Source: Paraburkholderia phytofirmans PsJN | Lineage (GTDB): Bacteria > Pseudomonadota > Gammaproteobacteria > Burkholderiales > Burkholderiaceae | DNA: 64,000 nt | NCBI RefSeq assembly: GCF_000020125.1 | Contig: NC_010681.1 | Coordinates: forward strand, 3,286,001 to 3,350,000 | Direction: 5' to 3' | In this document: positions 56,989 through 64,000 of the stretch, piece by piece | How the letters are laid out: each line of letters opens with the position of its first letter | Numbering within the stretch: the stretch's first letter is position 1 | Made by a program: the position numbers and the translations under genes | The notes under the pieces: model-generated | The model's database searches: none | The model's input: only the letters and a program-made list of their open reading frames with translations | What the model was told of the DNA's origin: nothing

Positions 56989-58380
56989 ATGAAGCGCACT
57001 CTTATTGCCGCAGCCGTTCTCGTTGCCGCATCCGGCAGCGCGTTTGCCGCACCGCAAAAGGCCTATCTGTTCAATGCGACGCTGGTCGGCGAAGCGGTCG
57101 GCATTGAAGGTCTGGTCGGCCTGTATGGTTGCGTCCACGTGTCCAGCACGGCCGGCGCGGTCGTCAACAACAACCAGTCGGTCAACGTCAACGCGACGCT
57201 CAACCCGCAATCGCAGAGCTATACGACCGGCCGCGTGACGACTACTTACAACAACAATAGCTCGTCGATCAAGGGCGGCGGGTCGGTGTTCGCCGTGGCG
57301 TCGCAAAGCCACTCGACTTCTTCGTCGAGCGCGCAGGGCTATCAGGCATCGGGCGGCTATGTGTACGGCAGCCACAGCAGCTCTGTCGCGGGCGGCGGCT
57401 ATCAGACCAGCCAGCAGGCAGCGGCGATCACGGGTGGCTTCACGCACACCAGCCAGAATTCCGGCGGCCACATCGCAGCCGGCGGTTCGATCGGCGGCAA
57501 CTACAGCTATTCGGGCATCAACACGCCGTTCGGCGGCGGCGGGTCGTTCCATGCAGCGGGCGGACTGCAGGCCGGCTACCGGGAATCGAGCTACTCCAAC
57601 TCGTCGGGCGTAGCCGGCGGCTTCGAGGCATCGGAAGCATCCGGACAGGGCAAGGTGTGGGGCTACAAGGCCAGCGAAGGTTCGGGCTTCGCGGCGGTCG
57701 GCGAACAGTCGTCCGGGTACACGAGGAGCCGGACCTCGTCCAGCGACGCTTATGCCGCCGCATTCGGCGTCGACGCGAGCCTCACCACGACCGACGTGAC
57801 AACCCGTGGCTCGGTGACGCAGCACATCAACACGCAAGCGGCCGGCACGCTGAACGCCACCACCGGCGCCAACGCGGCCAACGGTGTCTCGGGCAACCTG
57901 GGCATCAACATCGCGGAAGGTATCAGCAACGCCCAGAGCAATGACGTGTCGCTCGCCTCGGTCGACATCGGCAACGTGTTCGGCAATGCGCAGATCTTCA
58001 GCACGCAAGCGTCGAGCGGCAACGCCCGGATCAACAACTTCAATCTGAATGCGTCGATCGGGGACGGCTCGCTGTCGGGTGTGACCGGCAACGTCGGGGT
58101 GAACGTCGCCTCGGGTATCGGCAACGTGCAGAACAACAGCCTCGCCGGCGCCGTGACGACGACCAAGCCGGGCAACGCGCTGACCACGGCGATGGTCGCC
58201 ACGGACGACAACTCGCAAACCGCCGGCATGACGGTGACGGGTCAATTCCAGGGCACCGCGATGCTGGGTTCCAACGCGCTCGCCAACGCATCCGGCAACA
58301 TCGGCGTGAATATCGCCGGCGGCGCGGGCAACCTGCAGCACAACGGCCTTGCGATCGCTGCGCTGAACAGCGGCCACTAA
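56989..58380 (+). CDS. Putative major amyloid subunit (FapC-like)
   Basis: 463 residues with a signal peptide (about 1-21, AFAA). The middle (about 80-250) is Ser/Gly/Tyr/Asn-rich, low in charge. The C-terminal part has three repeats of the Fap type: GNLGINIAEGISNAQSN (302-318), GNVGVNVASGIGNVQNN (367-383) and GNIGVNIAGGAGNLQHN (436-452). Those repeats, Gln/Asn-containing linkers and the next three genes in Fap order point to the amyloid subunit. It has one Cys (48), not the paired C-terminal Cys of some FapC proteins. Confidence 0.78.
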   Translation: MKRTLIAAAVLVAASGSAFAAPQKAYLFNATLVGEAVGIEGLVGLYGCVHVSSTAGAVVNNNQSVNVNATLNPQSQSYTTGRVTTTYNNNSSSIKGGGSVFAVASQSHSTSSSSAQGYQASGGYVYGSHSSSVAGGGYQTSQQAAAITGGFTHTSQNSGGHIAAGGSIGGNYSYSGINTPFGGGGSFHAAGGLQAGYRESSYSNSSGVAGGFEASEASGQGKVWGYKASEGSGFAAVGEQSSGYTRSRTSSSDAYAAAFGVDASLTTTDVTTRGSVTQHINTQAAGTLNATTGANAANGVSGNLGINIAEGISNAQSNDVSLASVDIGNVFGNAQIFSTQASSGNARINNFNLNASIGDGSLSGVTGNVGVNVASGIGNVQNNSLAGAVTTTKPGNALTTAMVATDDNSQTAGMTVTGQFQGTAMLGSNALANASGNIGVNIAGGAGNLQHNGLAIAALNSGH

Positions 58381-58478
58381 GCCGGCGACAGGCACAAGAA
58401 AGAAGCCAGCAAGCAGTTGGGGGAGGACGCGCTGGCAGCCATCGCAGCGGCCGGCGCGTATAGAAGGGGGAGACCAGC

Positions 58479-59192
58479 ATGTTGGGGTTCCGGTGGTACC
58501 CGGCACTACGGTTCGCCGTAGCGCTGGCCAGCTGCACGCTGTGCGTGGGCCAGAGTTACGCGCAGTCGAGCATCGACACGTCCACGCTGGCGGGCGTTCC
58601 GTTGAAAAAGACGGTGCGCTCGATGAAGGACATCCGCTACAGCCACATCGTCAATCAGCAGTTCGACTACAGCTGCGGCGCGGCGGCGCTGGCGACGCTC
58701 CTCAAATACGGCTATGGCATCGATATTCCGGAAACCGAACTGATTCGCCGGATGATGGTGTTCTCCACGCCCGAAGTCGTTGTCAAGAATGGCTTCTCCA
58801 TGCTCGACATGAAGAAATTCGTCGAGACCATCGGTTTGCGCGGCCGCGGCTTCCGGGTCAACGCCGACGCGCTCCAGCACTTGCAGATTCCCGTGATGGT
58901 TCTGATGAACATCGACGGGTACGAGCATTTCGTGATCGTCAAGCATGCGCAGGACGGCCGCGTGTTCATCGCGGATCCTGCCCTCGGCAATCGCATCGTG
59001 CTCGAAGAGGACTTCATGCGGACCTGGAACGGTCTGGTGTTCGCGGTCCTCGGCAAACCCTTCAGGGAGGATTCCCCGCTCTTGCAGGACAACGAGTCGC
59101 TCGCGCTCAAGCTGCGCGCCAGCGCGCTGGCCAACGGCACCGCTGCGACTCCCTTCGTCGAGTACGGCTTGATCAAGGCAGACCTGTTCTGA
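58479..59192 (+). CDS. C39 family peptidase (FapD-like)
   Basis: 237 residues with a signal peptide (about 1-29, YAQS), so it acts in the periplasm. C39 peptidase features: Gln60/61, nucleophile Cys66 in FDYSCGAAALATLL, His150 in GYEHFVIVK and Asp166 in FIADPALG. This is the form found in fap operons, where FapD is such a peptidase. Unlike bacteriocin exporters it has no ABC domain. AAGGGGGAG precedes the ATG. Its likely substrates are other proteins of this locus. Confidence 0.88.
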   Translation: MLGFRWYPALRFAVALASCTLCVGQSYAQSSIDTSTLAGVPLKKTVRSMKDIRYSHIVNQQFDYSCGAAALATLLKYGYGIDIPETELIRRMMVFSTPEVVVKNGFSMLDMKKFVETIGLRGRGFRVNADALQHLQIPVMVLMNIDGYEHFVIVKHAQDGRVFIADPALGNRIVLEEDFMRTWNGLVFAVLGKPFREDSPLLQDNESLALKLRASALANGTAATPFVEYGLIKADLF

Positions 59193-59199
59193 ACCAACC

Positions 59200-60027
59200 A
59201 TGAAGCAACACCTCACCCAACTCGGGCTCGCGCTCTGCACCGTGATGTGCGGCTTGAGCGGAACAAGCGGCAGCGCCCAGGCGGCATCGGGCGCCGGCTC
59301 GCCGCCGTTGCCCGAATTTCTCGCTTCTCATGACAGCGGCTCCGCCGCCGTCAAGGTGCAGATGGTGGACGACGACGTCCTCGCCGGACAGACCGGCAAA
59401 TATGCCGGCGCCACGATGATCTCCGGCTTCGTTCTGAACATCATCTCGCAATGGCAACTGCCCAACGGCGTGACCGCCGTCGCCCAGGGCACGCTCGGCG
59501 CGGCGCAGAACGCGCTCGGCCAGGTGACGACCACCGTCAGCACGCTCGCGAGCGTGAGCGGCGGCGGCCCCGGCAGCCACACCAATGCCGCCAGTTCGGG
59601 AGCCGATCCCAACGCTCACGTCAATGGTGGCCAGAGCATCACGGTCAACGGCGTTTCACAAGTGACCCAGGTGGCAGGCGACCGTAACAGCGGCGCCAAT
59701 TCCGCGCTCATCGATTTCAATAACAACGCCGCGACGCTGGCGGGCACCGCCAATGCCCCGTCAGCCACGGCCAGCAATTCGACCGGCTCCGTCAAAGCCG
59801 GCATCTCGTTCGGCAGCAACGGCATCAGTGTCGTGCTGCAGACGCCGGCTGGGCTCGCCACCCAGACGGTCACGCCGGGCAACGGGCAAATCGCCCAGTT
59901 GCTGCAGATCGCAGGCAATAGCCAGCAAGTCGCCAACGCATTGCAGCTGCATTTGCAAACTCAGCCAATGTCGGCCTCGATGATCCGCCAGTTAGGCGTA
60001 CTACAAGCGCTGCAAAACAGGAGGTGA
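59200..60027 (+). CDS. FapE-like secreted protein
   Basis: 275 residues with a signal peptide (about 1-28, AQAA). The N-terminal part has VDDDVLAGQTGK at 56-67 followed by a hydrophobic stretch and ISQWQ, like the short start of FapE proteins. The middle is Asn/Ala/Gly-rich (GANSALIDFNNNAATL), and the end is Gln/Leu-rich. It follows the C39 gene by 7 nt. FapE role is by position and this short motif; no catalytic motif is seen. Confidence 0.68.
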   Translation: MKQHLTQLGLALCTVMCGLSGTSGSAQAASGAGSPPLPEFLASHDSGSAAVKVQMVDDDVLAGQTGKYAGATMISGFVLNIISQWQLPNGVTAVAQGTLGAAQNALGQVTTTVSTLASVSGGGPGSHTNAASSGADPNAHVNGGQSITVNGVSQVTQVAGDRNSGANSALIDFNNNAATLAGTANAPSATASNSTGSVKAGISFGSNGISVVLQTPAGLATQTVTPGNGQIAQLLQIAGNSQQVANALQLHLQTQPMSASMIRQLGVLQALQNRR

Positions 60028-60128
60028 ACACGCGGGCCGCCACCCGCCGACCGTAGCAAGGCAGTACACGTCAGGCCGCGCATCGTCAGGACCGGGGGTG
60101 CGCGGCCCGAACACCGGGGGAATACAAA

Positions 60129-61565
60129 ATGAACAGTCTTTCGTCGAAGAAGGTGCCACGCATGGCACTGGCGGCCATTCCGGCCGCCGTCATGCTGTTG
60201 GCGCTTTCGCAAGAAGCGAGCGCCCAGGCGCTCGCTGGACAATCGATCGAAGAACGTCTGAATACGTTGATGCGGGTCGTCGACGAGCAACAGCGGCAAA
60301 TTCATTCACTCGAGCGCCAGGTGACCAATCTGGAAATGTCGCAACGCGGCCGAGGCGTACCGGGTGCCGGCGCGTCGGCGGGCAGCGAAGCCGTGGCCGA
60401 ACAGCCCGGCGCCGACGGTTTGCCGGTGCCGCTGCCGCTGCTCGCCCAGGTCAGTCCCGGCGCGCCCGCGACTGGCGGCAACACGGGCACGGCGACCGGC
60501 GTGCCCGTCTATCCACCGACGCCCGCAGGCAGCAGCGCAGGCGGCCTGCCGCCGGCCAGCGACGGCAGCGGTGCGGTCGGCCAGACGCAGAAAGCGGCCG
60601 AGCCGGTGCGCACGCAGGCCGAGGAAGCGGTCGTGCAGCGCGAGCATGCCCCGCTCTTCGACCACAAGCTGACAATGGACTGGGGCATCAGCGACACCTA
60701 CTACGATCGCCGCCAGCTGCAGTTGTCGGGCTTCCTCGCTCTCGACGCGATTTTCCTCGGCAACATCAATCTGGGCGAGACCAAGTCGCACCAGGTGATG
60801 GCGGATCTCGATACGCGCTACGGCCTGACCGACCGCATGAGTGTCGATGTCGACGTGCCGTACATCTACCGCCATAGCAACTTCATTGTGGGCGGCGCGG
60901 GCGGCGCGGCGAGCACGATGTCGGATGCCTCGGTGAACGGCAGCAATATCGGCGACGTCAATTTCGGGATCTACTACCAGTTCCTGAAGGAGACCAACAG
61001 TCTGCCGGACGTGGTCGGCAGCCTGCGCATCAAGGCGCCGACCGGCACCTCGCCGTTCGGCGAGAAGCTGGTGCAGCTGGACGCCAACAACACCAATCTG
61101 GTGGCGCCGGGCAAGCTGCCCACCGGCACGGGCTTCTGGAACATCACGGCCGGCGTTTCGCTGTTGAAGACCTACGACCCGGTGGTGCTGTTCGGCAGCC
61201 TCTCTTATACCTACAACGTCGCGCGCTCGTTCGCGGATATCTCCTCGGTGCAGGGGCAAACCCAGCCGGCCACCGTCAAGCTCGGCGACATCGTGCAGTT
61301 CGGCGGCGGCGTGGCGCTCGCATTCTCCGACAAGGACTCGGCCAGCATCTCCTACACGATGGCGCTCGCACCCGAATCGAAGACGCGCGCCCCCGGCGGC
61401 TCATACGAAAAGGTGCCGGGCAGCGAGACGACGGCCGCGGCGCTGAATTTTGGCCTGAACCACGTCGTGAACAAGCACCTGACCATCAACGGCTCGGTCT
61501 CCGTGGGCTTGACGCCCGACGCGCCGAACTTCGTGGTCGGCATGCGGTTTCCCTACACATTCTGA
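60129..61565 (+). CDS. FapF-like outer-membrane amyloid exporter
   Basis: 478 residues with a signal peptide (about 1-33, SAQA). A coiled-coil follows (about 38-75; RLNTLMRVVDEQQRQIHSL), then a Pro/Gly/Ala linker (80-165), and a C-terminal beta-barrel domain (about 180-478) ending in Phe. Barrel landmarks LSGFLALDAIFLG and RYGLTDRMSVDVDVPYIYR match the FapF pore pattern. FapF is the trimeric channel that exports the amyloid subunits. GGGGGAA precedes the ATG. Confidence 0.85.
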   Translation: MNSLSSKKVPRMALAAIPAAVMLLALSQEASAQALAGQSIEERLNTLMRVVDEQQRQIHSLERQVTNLEMSQRGRGVPGAGASAGSEAVAEQPGADGLPVPLPLLAQVSPGAPATGGNTGTATGVPVYPPTPAGSSAGGLPPASDGSGAVGQTQKAAEPVRTQAEEAVVQREHAPLFDHKLTMDWGISDTYYDRRQLQLSGFLALDAIFLGNINLGETKSHQVMADLDTRYGLTDRMSVDVDVPYIYRHSNFIVGGAGGAASTMSDASVNGSNIGDVNFGIYYQFLKETNSLPDVVGSLRIKAPTGTSPFGEKLVQLDANNTNLVAPGKLPTGTGFWNITAGVSLLKTYDPVVLFGSLSYTYNVARSFADISSVQGQTQPATVKLGDIVQFGGGVALAFSDKDSASISYTMALAPESKTRAPGGSYEKVPGSETTAAALNFGLNHVVNKHLTINGSVSVGLTPDAPNFVVGMRFPYTF

Positions 61566-61589
61566 CGTGTCAACGAAACGAGGTCGAAC

Positions 61590-63158
61590 GTGCGTGAATC
61601 ACCTCATCTGACCAGTGTTGCTCCGGCCGCCGGAGCGGGATCGGGGGCGCAGCGGGCACGGGCGCTGCCGAACGGGACGGCGGCGGGCTGTCCCGTCGAT
61701 GCCGCGACAGGCCGGCCTTCGGCGGTAGTGTCGACGGTCGGCGGCGCGGCGCCGTTGGCCGCGGTGGCCAATGCCGGCGTCGAGCGCTTGCTGCTGTATG
61801 TGGCGCGCACACCGGACGACACGCTGATCGCGCACCTGAAAAGCCGTGGTTGGCACGTCCTCGCGGCGCGTTCGGCGCATGAACTCGGCCGGCTGGTGAA
61901 ACCCGATGTGGCTTGCGCCGGCATCGTCGATCTGGCGAGCTTTCCGCCGCGCGACCTCGCCGGACTCGAAACGAGCTTGCGCCAGCAGCAGGTCGGCTGG
62001 ATCGCGCTCGCCACCAGCGAACGGCTCAACGATCCGGTGGTGCGGCGCCTCGTGCGCCACTACTGTTTCGACTTCGTCAAGGTGCCGGTGGCCAACGCCA
62101 CGGTCGACTATCTGGTCGGCCACGCATACGGCATGGTGACGCTGTGCGAGCCCGAACTCGCGCCGCCCGTGAGCGAGTCGGGCGACGAAGAAATGGTCGG
62201 CACCTGCGAAGCCATGCAGCAGCTGTTTCGCACCATCCGCAAGGTGGCCAACACCGACGCGAGCGTGTTCATTTCCGGCGAGTCGGGCACAGGCAAGGAG
62301 CTGACTGCGCTCGCGATTCACGAGCGCTCGCCGCGCCGCAAGGCGCCGTTCATCGCGATCAATTGCGGCGCGATTCCGCACCATCTGCTGCAATCCGAAT
62401 TGTTCGGCTATGAGCGCGGCGCATTCACCGGCGCGAATCAGCGCAAGATCGGCCGCGTCGAGGCCGCCGACGGCGGCACGCTGCTGCTCGACGAAATTGG
62501 CGATCTGCCGCTCGAAAGCCAGGCGAGCCTGCTGCGCTTTTTGCAGGAAGGCAAGATCGAGCGGCTCGGCGGACGCGAATCGATTCCGGTCGACGTGCGG
62601 ATCATTTCCGCCACCCACGTCGATCTGGAAGGCGCAATGCGCGACGGCCAGTTCCGCGCCGACCTGTTTCACCGGCTCTGCGTGCTGCGGGTGGACGAGC
62701 CGCCGCTGCGCGCGCGCGGCAAGGACATCGAAATTCTCGCGCAGCACATTCTGCACAAGTTCAAGACCGACAGCGCGCGCAAGATCCGCGGCTTCACGCC
62801 GTCCGCGATCGAGGCGCTCTACAACTACAACTGGCCCGGCAACGTCCGCGAGCTGATCAACCGGGTGCGCCGCGCGATCGTGATGGCGGAGAACAAGCTG
62901 ATTTCCGCCGACGACCTCGATCTCGCGCACTTCACCGCGCAGCAGACCATGACGCTCTCGCAAGCGCGCGAGGCCGCCGAGAAGCGCGCGATCGAGGCGG
63001 CGCTGCTGCGTCATCGTCATCGGTTGAACGAGGCGGCGGCGGATCTGAATATTTCGCGCGTGACGCTGTATCGCTTGATGGGCCAGCACGGGTTGCGCGA
63101 ATTGAGCTCCGCCGACGAGAAGGCGGCGTTCGGCGCGGGCGATGGCGCGCCGGTGTGA
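61590..63158 (+). CDS. Sigma-54 activator 2 with VpsR-like N-terminus
   Basis: A 522-residue paralog of activator 1, with a 60-residue Ala/Gly-rich N-terminal extension. Same parts: degenerate receiver-like domain, AAA+ core (GESGTGKEL, GAFTGA, LLLDEIGDL) and Fis-type helix-turn-helix (NEAAADLNISRVTLYRLM). The receiver-like part shares the RLVRHYCFDFVKVP and VGHAYGM blocks with activator 1. It starts with GTG 24 nt after the FapF-like gene, so it is probably the last gene of the operon and gives feedback. Confidence 0.9.
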   Translation: MRESPHLTSVAPAAGAGSGAQRARALPNGTAAGCPVDAATGRPSAVVSTVGGAAPLAAVANAGVERLLLYVARTPDDTLIAHLKSRGWHVLAARSAHELGRLVKPDVACAGIVDLASFPPRDLAGLETSLRQQQVGWIALATSERLNDPVVRRLVRHYCFDFVKVPVANATVDYLVGHAYGMVTLCEPELAPPVSESGDEEMVGTCEAMQQLFRTIRKVANTDASVFISGESGTGKELTALAIHERSPRRKAPFIAINCGAIPHHLLQSELFGYERGAFTGANQRKIGRVEAADGGTLLLDEIGDLPLESQASLLRFLQEGKIERLGGRESIPVDVRIISATHVDLEGAMRDGQFRADLFHRLCVLRVDEPPLRARGKDIEILAQHILHKFKTDSARKIRGFTPSAIEALYNYNWPGNVRELINRVRRAIVMAENKLISADDLDLAHFTAQQTMTLSQAREAAEKRAIEAALLRHRHRLNEAAADLNISRVTLYRLMGQHGLRELSSADEKAAFGAGDGAPV

Positions 63159-63393
63159 GGCGGCGCAGTGTGGATGCGGTCGGTGGTTTCTTGAAGCCGC
63201 GTGAAGCCGCGTGCTGCGCGTGGGGCGCGTGGTGCGTGTCACGCAGCGAAATCGAGCAGCCGCGCTGCGGATAGCGCATGGCTTGGCCGGGCGCGTCCCG
63301 GCCGACTGCGCGGTCACGCACCGAAACCCGCCTCCGCGGCCCAAACCCCCGCGTCAGGTAGAATCAGTCCGGTTACGTTCCCCTTTCCATTCG

Positions 63394-63894
63394 ATGACGA
63401 CGCTCACCCTGATCGTCGCTCGCGCCAACAATGGCGTGATCGGCCGCGACAACCAGTTGCCCTGGCGACTTCCCGAAGACCTCGCGTTCTTCAAGCGCAC
63501 CACCATGGGCGCGCCCATCATCATGGGACGCAAGACGCACGAGTCGATCGGCCGGCCGTTGCCGGGACGCCGCAACATTATCGTGACACGGGATGCCACG
63601 CGGCGTTTCCAGGGCTGCGACGCGGCCACCACGCTCGAAGACGCGCTCAAGCTCGCCGCTCAGGACCAGGCGCCGGAAGCGTTTCTGATCGGCGGCGCGC
63701 AGTTGTATGCGGAAGGTTTGCGGCAGGCGGACAAGCTGATCATCACCGAGATTTCCGCCGACTTCGAAGGCGACGCCACTTTCCCGGCGCTCGATGAAAA
63801 CGAGTGGGAAGAAGTCGCGCATGAAACGCATCGCGCGGATGCGCCGAACGATTTCGACTACGCGTTCGTGACGTATAAGCGCAAAGGCGCTTAA
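63394..63894 (+). CDS. folA: Dihydrofolate reductase
   Basis: Reduces dihydrofolate to tetrahydrofolate; regenerates the cofactor used up by ThyA. The 166-residue protein has the signature [16 protein letters not shown] (active-site acidic residue in PEDL), [16 protein letters not shown] and [16 protein letters not shown] at 63394 gives the family start ([17 protein letters not shown]). The in-frame start at 63211 is inside non-conserved sequence. Confidence 0.96.
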   Translation: MTTLTLIVARANNGVIGRDNQLPWRLPEDLAFFKRTTMGAPIIMGRKTHESIGRPLPGRRNIIVTRDATRRFQGCDAATTLEDALKLAAQDQAPEAFLIGGAQLYAEGLRQADKLIITEISADFEGDATFPALDENEWEEVAHETHRADAPNDFDYAFVTYKRKGA

Positions 63895-63969
63895 AGATTT
63901 CTTCGACTTAAGACACCAACGCCGCGCGCAGAGCAAACAATCGGCGCCGCCGCCCGATCAGGCATAAAA

Positions 63970-63997
63970 AACGCCACGCAGTGACTTGCGTGGCGTT
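63970..63997 (+). terminator. Terminator of folA (T-run past window edge)
   Basis: AACGCCACGCA and TGCGTGGCGTT pair perfectly across a 6-nt loop, with an A-run before. The window ends 3 nt later, so any T-run is mostly out of view. Confidence 0.75.
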
Positions 63998-64000
63998 CTG

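Noticed and set aside
56818..58506. Open reading frame of 562 codons opposite the amyloid-subunit gene
   Set aside because: Translation is Arg/Ala/Val-rich without motifs; the plus strand has a signal peptide, ribosome site and the Fap-type repeats.
1..64000. CRISPR arrays, insertion sequences or rRNA genes
   Set aside because: Looked for regular short repeats, transposase motifs and rRNA segments; none seen.

Overview
The window reads as chromosomal DNA of a high-GC Burkholderiales bacterium, most likely Paraburkholderia or Burkholderia sensu lato. This is inferred from the rpmF-plsX-fabHDG-acpP-fabF-rpoE-rseAB order, the protein sequences and the strong GC3 bias. No species call is possible from sequence alone. 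Coding density is high and there is no integrase, transposase, phage gene, rRNA operon or CRISPR array.

Layout. 1-9.7 kb (minus strand): L32/YceD, the fatty-acid biosynthesis cluster, a YgfX-like membrane protein, and the envelope-stress sigma factor RpoE with its regulators RseA and RseB (RseB runs off the left edge). 10-14.5 kb: Maf/YceF, an RsmI-like methylase, SppA, a Rieske protein, a Gph-like phosphatase and RluC. 14.5-18.6 kb: a 729-nt leader region and RNase E. 18.7-22.7 kb: moaA-mobA-moeA, a small membrane protein and a GNAT enzyme. 22.8-28.8 kb (minus): RmuC, a 2-hydroxyacid dehydrogenase, an ArsB/NhaD-type antiporter, a LutC-like protein and PncB. 29.1-29.8 kb: FdxA and two identical tRNA-Asn genes. 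30-36.4 kb: CreA, an AraC regulator, AzlCD, an unknown protein and a UvrD-family helicase. 36.6-48.2 kb: small secreted Lys/Ala-rich proteins, an S4-domain protein, a MATE pump, a BASS transporter, a phospholipase-D enzyme, FumC, a thioesterase, a GlxA-type regulator with an odd low-complexity insertion, an MFS carrier and a tiny lipoprotein. 48.4-53 kb: an ArsR-like regulator, a large FecR/DUF6600 protein with a Pro/Gln tail, and ThyA. The right end is FolA.

The most interesting part lies between thyA and folA (53.3-63.2 kb). Two paralogous sigma-54 activators with VpsR-like N-termini flank seven secreted or envelope proteins, all read rightward. Four consecutive genes match the Pseudomonas functional-amyloid order fapC-D-E-F: a Ser/Gly-rich protein with three copies of a G-N-x-G-x-N repeat, a C39 peptidase, a FapE-like protein, and a coiled-coil plus beta-barrel outer-membrane protein. 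Before them come a short repeat protein (FapA/B-like) and two small secreted proteins with no recognised family. A GG-N10-GC sigma-54 promoter with a perfect 18-bp upstream palindrome sits before the first gene. I read this as a Fap-like amyloid export locus with its own dual sigma-54 control. A short motif shared by three of the secreted proteins could be where the C39 peptidase cuts; that is inference.
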